A stretch of DNA of 64,000 nucleotides from Piromyces finnis (Eukaryota; Neocallimastigomycota; Neocallimastigomycetes; Neocallimastigales; Neocallimastigaceae). The notes below the pieces were generated by a model that was not told where the DNA came from, ran no database searches, and worked only from the letters and a program-made list of their open reading frames with translations. Shown here piece by piece: positions 58,943 to 64,000 of the stretch (positions within the stretch are counted from its first letter, which is position 1; the number at the start of each line of letters is the position of its first letter). The DNA lies in the NCBI GenBank assembly GCA_002104945.1, contig MCFH01000017.1:372001-436000 (forward strand). The letters run 5' to 3'. The translations under genes and the position numbers were made by a program.

Positions 58943-59667
58943 TGTAAAAGTTTATAAAAAAACAGATTATAAAATTTTACAATAAAACATAAAACACGAA
59001 ATAAATAAAAAGAAACAAGAAAAACAAAATATATTTAAAAATATCTCTTTTATTAATTTTATTTAGTTATTAACTAAATAATAGTCAATAACAATTACAT
59101 CGTTTTAATCAAGAAATTTTACATGCATTCATATTTTTCGTAAATTATATTTTAATATACTATTCTATTTAATTATACATATATTCAATATAAAATAAAC
59201 AAAACTAATTTAATACTAATTTAATTAAATAATAAAATAATAAAACTAAACTAAAACTAATTAAATACACTTTTGATTCAATTTGAGTAAACTACAAATT
59301 GAATACAGTCCATGTATTACCTATATATTAATTAAATATTAACAATACTATTTATTATATATTTATAATTAAAAATGCTAATTTCAAACTACGCTAAAGT
59401 TATTAAACTAATTTTAATTAAATAAAAACTTTTTAAGATTTAATTTGAATATTTAAAATATTTAAATTTAATTATCCATTAATTTAAACATTTATCCAAA
59501 TTTCATTTGTAACTTTGATATTTTAAAATTAATCTTTATTTAATTATTCCATAAAATTTATACAATAAATTTTATAAACAATTTTTTTTATTAAAATATC
59601 AAAATTATTATTCAATAATTATTAATTAATTATTAAATAATTTAAAGATATACTTTATATCTTTACA
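58943..59667 (-). repeat. F1 solo LTR in the Ty3 relic, TSD GATAT
   Basis: 725 bp, TGTAAAAGTTTATAAAAAAA ... TATATCTTTACA; exact TSD GATAT at 58938-58942 and 59668-59672. It sits in RT codons, and the frame is continuous without it. Confidence 0.94.
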
Positions 59668-60195
59668 GATATGTTGAATCATCTAGGAAAATCTAAGGTG
59701 TTTTCGAAGCTAGATCTTCGATCCGCCTACAACTTGGTAAGAATCAAAGAAGGCGATGAATACAAAACCGCCTTCACCTGTCAATTTGGCCATTTCGAAT
59801 ATCTGGTAATGCCTTTCGGTCTCAAGAACGCTCCTGCAGTCTTCCAACATTTTATTAACGACGTTCTTGAAGGCATTATCGGTAAATTTGTCTTTTCGTA
59901 TAAACGATATTATCATTTTCTCTGATAATATAATTGAACATCGTGAACACGTCAATGAAGTTCTTCGTAGACTCGAAAAAGCTGGATTGTATGCTAAATT
60001 AGAAAAATGTCTATTCGACTCTCCTTGTCTTGACTTCCTTGGTCATGGAATCTCCGTCTCTGGTATCGGAATGGATCCTAATAAGGTGAAAGCCATTGCT
60101 GAATGGCCGACTCCTAAATCGGTCCATGAACTACAATCTTTCCTAGGCTTAGCCAACTATTATCGTAGATTTATTCCTGGCTTTGTTAAAATTGC

Positions 60196-60711
60196 TATTC
60201 TATTACAATAACACTAAATAAAATAAGAAATAAATTGTTTTATTAAAAAAATATCTTTTATAATAGAAATTTATTAACAATTACATCGATAAAATGATGA
60301 AAAATATCTTCTATTTATATTTTTCCTAAATACATTTATATTATATTATAACTATTTATTTCTTATATATTATTATTTAAAATCTACACAAAAATCTTAA
60401 TTATTAATAATTATTTAAACTATAACTATTTTTAGTAAAATACAGTTAGCAATTCAAATTAAGTACCATTCAATTTGAATATGAGCCCATATATTATTTA
60501 TATATTAATCATTTATTATTTATATACTATTCATCTTTTTCTATCAAAAACAATACTAAAACTAAGAAAATAAATTGAGAAATTTAATTTATTTGTAAAA
60601 CAAATTATGTCCCATTTTCTTTTTCTGTAATATAATGTGTAATTTAAACAATAATGTTTATGGCTTAAGTTACATTAAAGATATCAATCTGTGGCGTTTG
60701 ATATCTTTACA
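60196..60711 (-). repeat. F2 LTR copy c, truncated
   Basis: It matches F2 copy b from TATTCTATTACAATAACAC to GATATCTTTACA but lacks the first ~50 bp. It joins Ty3 RT sequence directly on the left; the right flank is GTGAC of repeat X. Confidence 0.8.
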
Positions 60712-60833
60712 GTGACAGACCAGGAGGGTCACAACTACCTAGCAATAGAAAAGAGGCAATATTTCTCTAAGAATCACCATTGGGGCTTACTCTAATTGAT
60801 GGGAGAAATGCACTCGAAAGTTAAAAAAAAACA
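60712..60833 (+). repeat. Dispersed repeat X, copy 4 (3' part, A-tailed)
   Basis: GTGACAGACCAGGAGGGTCA to ATGCACTCGAAAGTT then A(9). It matches the 3' half of copy 3. Confidence 0.7.
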
Positions 60834-61116
60834 GTTTATTATAATAATATTTATAAATAGTTTAAATACATAATAATTTTTACATATATAATATAAATAT
60901 TTTTAAGTATGGAAGAATCTAAAGATATAAAATATATGCAATATTTTCCTGTTGAGGATATTGACAACATATATAATAAAATATCTAAAAATTTCAAAAA
61001 AAATAAAAGATTGACTCCTTATATTGACCAAGTAAATAAAAGTTAGAAATTATTTAAAAAAATAAAAACAGAAGAAATTGATTGTGATTCTAAATTTAAA
61101 AAAGTATGTTATTGAA

Positions 61117-61261
61117 CTATTCTAAATTTAATAAAAAATATTTTGAATACTTAAAATACTTGAAATACTTAAATTTAATTGAAATTCTTTTATTCCTTAA
61201 ATTTAAATATTTAACTTAATTTAAATTTAACGGAATTATTATAAAATAATTTATTATTAAA
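61117..61261 (-). repeat. F1-like LTR fragment
   Basis: It matches the reverse complement of the inverted F1-like LTR (about 48030-48170). Left end missing; right end cut by the F2 fragment. Confidence 0.65.
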
Positions 61262-61363
61262 TGTAAAGATATCAAACGCCTCAACTTAACATCTTTAATG
61301 TAACTTAAGCCACAAGTTACACAATTTATATTACAGAAAAAGAAAATGAGACATAATTTATTT
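61262..61363 (+). repeat. F2 LTR fragment, inverted
   Basis: TGTAAAGATATCAAACGCCT to GAGACATAATTTATTT is the reverse complement of the end of F2 copy b. The ATG of the downstream open frame (61346) lies inside this fragment and is therefore secondary. Confidence 0.75.
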
Positions 61364-61636
61364 GTTAATAGTGGCTTCGCTAATTTAGATGAGGATGTTA
61401 ACAAAATATTAAATAATGTTGTATTATCAGGAGCTAAAGGTATTGTTCAAGCTATATTGAAAGCTATAGGTAATGAACATTTTATAGAAGTTATAAGTTT
61501 AGAGTTGGGCGATTTTTTTAATAATGAATATATAGATTATAAGGAAATGTTTATGTATTTTGTATATGCTAATTCAATGCCTATTGATTTTGAATTACGT
61601 AAAAAGAATATTTGAAGGCAGTAACGAAAATTATGA

Positions 61637-61870
61637 ATGCAGATTGTTGTACGATATTTCCAAACATAATGCTAAGCCTCATATAGGCAATACGATCACG
61701 TGTCAACTGCCCCCTAATATTTATATACTAATATTTACACTTATGTTGATTAATGAATATTGTATGTGTATTTGGTATAGCCTAAATCACCACTTTTAGT
61801 ATTTAGACAGACTAGAAATATTGGAATGAAATAAAGTATTAATAAAACATATATTATTTAAAATTTAATT
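61637..61870 (-). repeat. Dispersed repeat X, copy 5
   Basis: The minus strand reads (A/T-rich block)-TTTAGGCTATACCAAAT-AAGTGTAAATATTAG-GGGGGCAGT-TGACACGTGATCG-CCTATATGAGGCTTAGC-GTACAACA. Same elements as copy 1 with the A/T block on the other side. Confidence 0.7.
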
Positions 61871-62216
61871 TTTCTATCATTCAAATCACGTGATCTCATT
61901 TGTGAATTAGGATTTATTATTCAATTATAACTCAATGGTAATTCAATTATTCAATTGTAATTAAAAATATTTTAAAACTAAAAAAAATAAAATAATTAAT
62001 TAAAATGATAATAATATTTCATAATAATGATAACCCAGTTCTATTTACTTTTTAGGGGAAAACTTCATGAGTTGTTTTGGTCTAATTCTTGATTTATTTT
62101 ATTGTAAAATTCTATGGATAAGATGATTCATATTTGTTTAAACTCCGACTTGACACTTCTTCATATATCGGTACGGTTAATTATGGAGTCTAGGTAGTCG
62201 TTAGCAGTGATTCTAG
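61871..62216. other. Unassigned DNA
   Basis: It includes a second CACGTG site (AATCACGTGATCTC near 61885) and a moderately G+C stretch near 62165-62215. No ORF. Confidence 0.4.
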
Positions 62217-62419
62217 ATTAATCATTTAATAATTATATATTATCTATCTATTTCTATTAAAACTAATACTAAGAATGGGGATTAAAATTGATAAATTTAT
62301 TAACTTTAATTATTAATAAATTATGACCCATTTTCTTTTTCTGTAATAATGTGTAACTTAACAATATTTATGGCTTAAGTTACATTAGATATCAAGCTGT
62401 GGCATTTGATATCTTTACA
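62217..62419 (-). repeat. F2 LTR copy d, truncated
   Basis: It matches the last ~200 bp of F2 copy b, ending TTTGATATCTTTACA at 62419. Confidence 0.75.
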
Positions 62420-64000
62420 CCGATTTAGGGGTTCTAGCTTAAGAATATTTTCAACCTTAGATTTAATGGGAAGCTGAATAAAGCTAAAATATACATGTTC
62501 ACAAAAGGATTACATCCAAAAATGCGTGAACATTTTGCTGTAATTTATCCAAACCCCTCTCAATTAGAGTGTCTTTATTCTGATGTCCTTAGTATTGAAA
62601 ATCTTACTAAGAGAAATGATATCAGTGAATACTACATGACGCATCAAGACAGAAGAAATTACAACCAAAATGATCCTATGGATGTAGACTTAGGATCAGT
62701 TTAGGTCAAAGAAAGGTTAATTACTTCCTTTCCCATAAAAGTAATTATAATAAAAATAAAACAAACCGCACTGAGGCCAAGAAGAAGGGTGTTTGCTTTA
62801 CTTGTGGAATGTCTGGACACTTTCAATTTAATTGTTCAAACAAAAAGAAACCGAAAAATGTGAAAATTATCAAGAGATGCTATTCAGAAGACGATGCTAG
62901 CCCTTCAATCAAGAGAATTAAAAAAGAAAATCGTAATTCCAAGGGAACTTCAAACATGTTCGAGATTCATAAAGGTTAAAAGAAAATATCATCGATTTTT
63001 ATATTAAAACCAATGATATCGATGAGGTCAAGGCTAAAGTACTTATTGATTCTGGTTCCGATCTCAATTTCATCTACCCTGAGTTCGCCCGAATCAATAA
63101 TATTAAACTTTCAAATATTGCTGAATCTTTCAAGGTTTCTGGTTTAGGGAAAGGTACATCTACCGTGAAAAAGGAATCCGAAAAGTGCATCCTTCGTTTG
63201 AGAAATTACTACGAAGTCATTCAATTATATGCCCTTAGGATTCCTGAAGTTGATAAAATTCTTGATGTACCTTGGATAGAAAAACATTGCCCTGTTTACT
63301 ACCACGACTCTTCCAAAATTGCCTTTAGCTCTATATACTGTGCCAGACATTGTAATGTGGGAAGAAGAAAGAACAAGAGTAGCACAAAGGAAACCAAAAA
63401 AGAAAAAATATCATCAAGAAAAGGAAAGGAAGCTACTCAAGACGATGAAGATGAACAATCCTCTTATAGTGACCTTGGTTCATGAAATCATTATGAATCC
63501 TCCTATAGAGACTCCAGTGATGATGAAGAAACTTTGAGTATTAGAGGCCGTAGAATCTCCGTTAAAACTATTAGTAATTTAGAGAGTTTTAATAAAATTA
63601 AATTTAGTGATAGTTTAAATAATAATAATAACAATAATAATTGTAATTTTAAATGCACATGTTAACTGTATTAATGAAAATTTAAATAAAGATAATAAAT
63701 CGGACCAAAACAATATTCATTTTCAAAAAAAGTGTTTAATAATAACAATTCTTGTGTATTAAATTCAGATAGTAACTGTAATGATTTATCTTGTAATATT
63801 ATTAATCAAAGTAATACTGAAAATAATAATATGAATAAAGATAAAAAATCTGTCGAAATTCCAAAACAATATTTATTATTTAAAGAGGTTTTTAATGAAA
63901 AGAATTGTAATATTTTACCTCCACATCGTGAATACGATTGTGAATCAAATTAAAGGATAGATTCTAACTTGTTTTATGGTCCTCTTTATCCTTTAACAGA
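62420..64000 (+). pseudogene. Gag-protease relic of the same Ty3 family as 36821-43555
   Basis: Segments in order: [14 protein letters not shown] (62495), [19 protein letters not shown], zinc knuckle CFTCGMSGHFQFNC (~62800), [16 protein letters not shown] (~63045), [20 protein letters not shown] (~63265), and [11 protein letters not shown] with the conserved TAA at ~63950, followed by out-of-frame SNLFYGPLYPL at the right edge. Frameshifts and stops occur between segments. The 5' end is missing (F2 LTR abuts) and pol continues beyond the window. Confidence 0.88.

Larger units (their letters stand above)
57843..60195 (+). pseudogene. Second Ty3/gypsy relic: protease and reverse transcriptase
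   Basis: Protease region: GIGGHQKIIGHTWPI, ILGSDWLVIHNPTINF (57845-58020). Then PPHRPYDCEINLRPNS and NLFYGPIY continue in the same frame, so unlike the first Ty3 element gag-pol was a single frame here. RT pieces follow: [44 protein letters not shown] (58735-58937); [40 protein letters not shown] (59671-59890); and after a frameshift [10 protein letters not shown], where the first catalytic Asp of YxDD is Asn, to [17 protein letters not shown] (60195). It is interrupted by two solo LTRs and ends at an F2 LTR. Confidence 0.88.
60909..61615 (+). pseudogene. Broken gene of unknown function, split by LTR fragments
   Basis: The first part starts at ATG 60909 (MEESKDIKYMQYFPVEDIDN), stops at TAG 61044 after 45 residues, and stays readable in frame beyond it (LFKKIKTEEIDCDSKFKKVC) to 61115. 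LTR debris fills 61117-61363. The second part (to TGA 61615) reads NSGFANLDEDVNKILNNVVL, SGAKGIVQAILKAIGN and LELGDFFNNEYIDYKEMFMY. Composition is that of a real soluble helical protein. It matches no retroelement domain that I recognise and is flanked by inverted pieces of repeat X, so it could be cargo or the ORF of an uncharacterised element. Confidence 0.5.

Noticed and set aside
60196-60711. F2 as the LTR of the second Ty3 relic
   Set aside because: By its TATA and R signals the F2 sense strand is minus, opposite to the relic's plus-strand pol, so they do not belong together.
60712-60833. Coding sequence (TDQ..HN.LAI) in repeat X
   Set aside because: Both copies have stops in every frame and the similarity extends through non-coding parts to the A-tail, so it is repeat sequence and not gag.

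Overview
The window looks like nuclear DNA of a dictyostelid social amoeba close to Dictyostelium discoideum. It is extremely A+T-rich with long poly(A)/poly(T) tracts. Exons are short, with GTAAGT/GTATGT-like donors and T/A-rich introns, and there are ATT and Asn/Asp-codon microsatellites. The intact proteins have amoebozoan character. I cannot fix the species from sequence alone. A Ty1/copia-type element and several LTR families do not match any element I can name with confidence.

Positions 1-27100 are ordinary gene-dense euchromatin. In order they hold: the 5' part of an EIPR1/TSSC1-like WD40 gene (minus, runs off the left edge); a seven-exon armadillo-like gene (4574-6541); a seven-exon PLP homeostasis protein gene of the PROSC/PLPBP family (minus, 7839-9356); a 58-residue tail-anchored protein gene (10603-10779); a two-exon secreted/membrane-anchored protein gene (minus, 12056-13121); a weak spliced gene near 15.4-15.9 kb; two tandem alpha-1,3-fucosyltransferase (GT10) genes (17619-19745 and 21681-23270); and argininosuccinate synthase (24984-26630), whose single intron is long and purine-rich.

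Positions 27140-34640 are a head-to-tail cluster of non-LTR retrotransposons, all on the + strand. It has a 5'-truncated copy with target-site duplications (TSDs), an apparently intact element with one 1515-codon ORF (APE-type endonuclease, reverse transcriptase, C-terminal Cys/His zinc motif), and two truncated pieces of a related element.

Positions 34640-64000 are a nested graveyard of LTR retrotransposons. The core is a nearly intact 6735-bp Ty3/gypsy chromovirus-like element (36821-43555, minus) with 730-bp LTRs and a perfect TATCA TSD. It interrupts the reverse transcriptase of a degenerate Ty1/copia element. Around it lie solo LTRs inside solo LTRs, many with exact 5-bp TSDs; a second Ty3 pol relic (57.8-60.2 kb) hit by two solo LTRs; a second copia gag relic; a non-autonomous LTR element with no coding capacity (55249-57438); a dispersed poly(A)-ended repeat; and a broken gene of unknown origin (60909-61615).

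The most interesting signals are: (1) a 13-nt self-complementarity between the LTR and the sequence just after it in the Ty3 element, lying 35 nt downstream of a TATA box and conserved between two LTR families, which suggests Tf1-like self-priming; (2) two ~200-bp tandem units at 53.37-53.72 kb with paired stems and a compensatory change; (3) a dense array of distinct perfect hairpins at 53.79-54.62 kb; and (4) a copia-type primer site matching a tRNA-Lys anticodon arm. All coordinates were read by eye; splice sites come from phase-consistent joining and not from transcript data.
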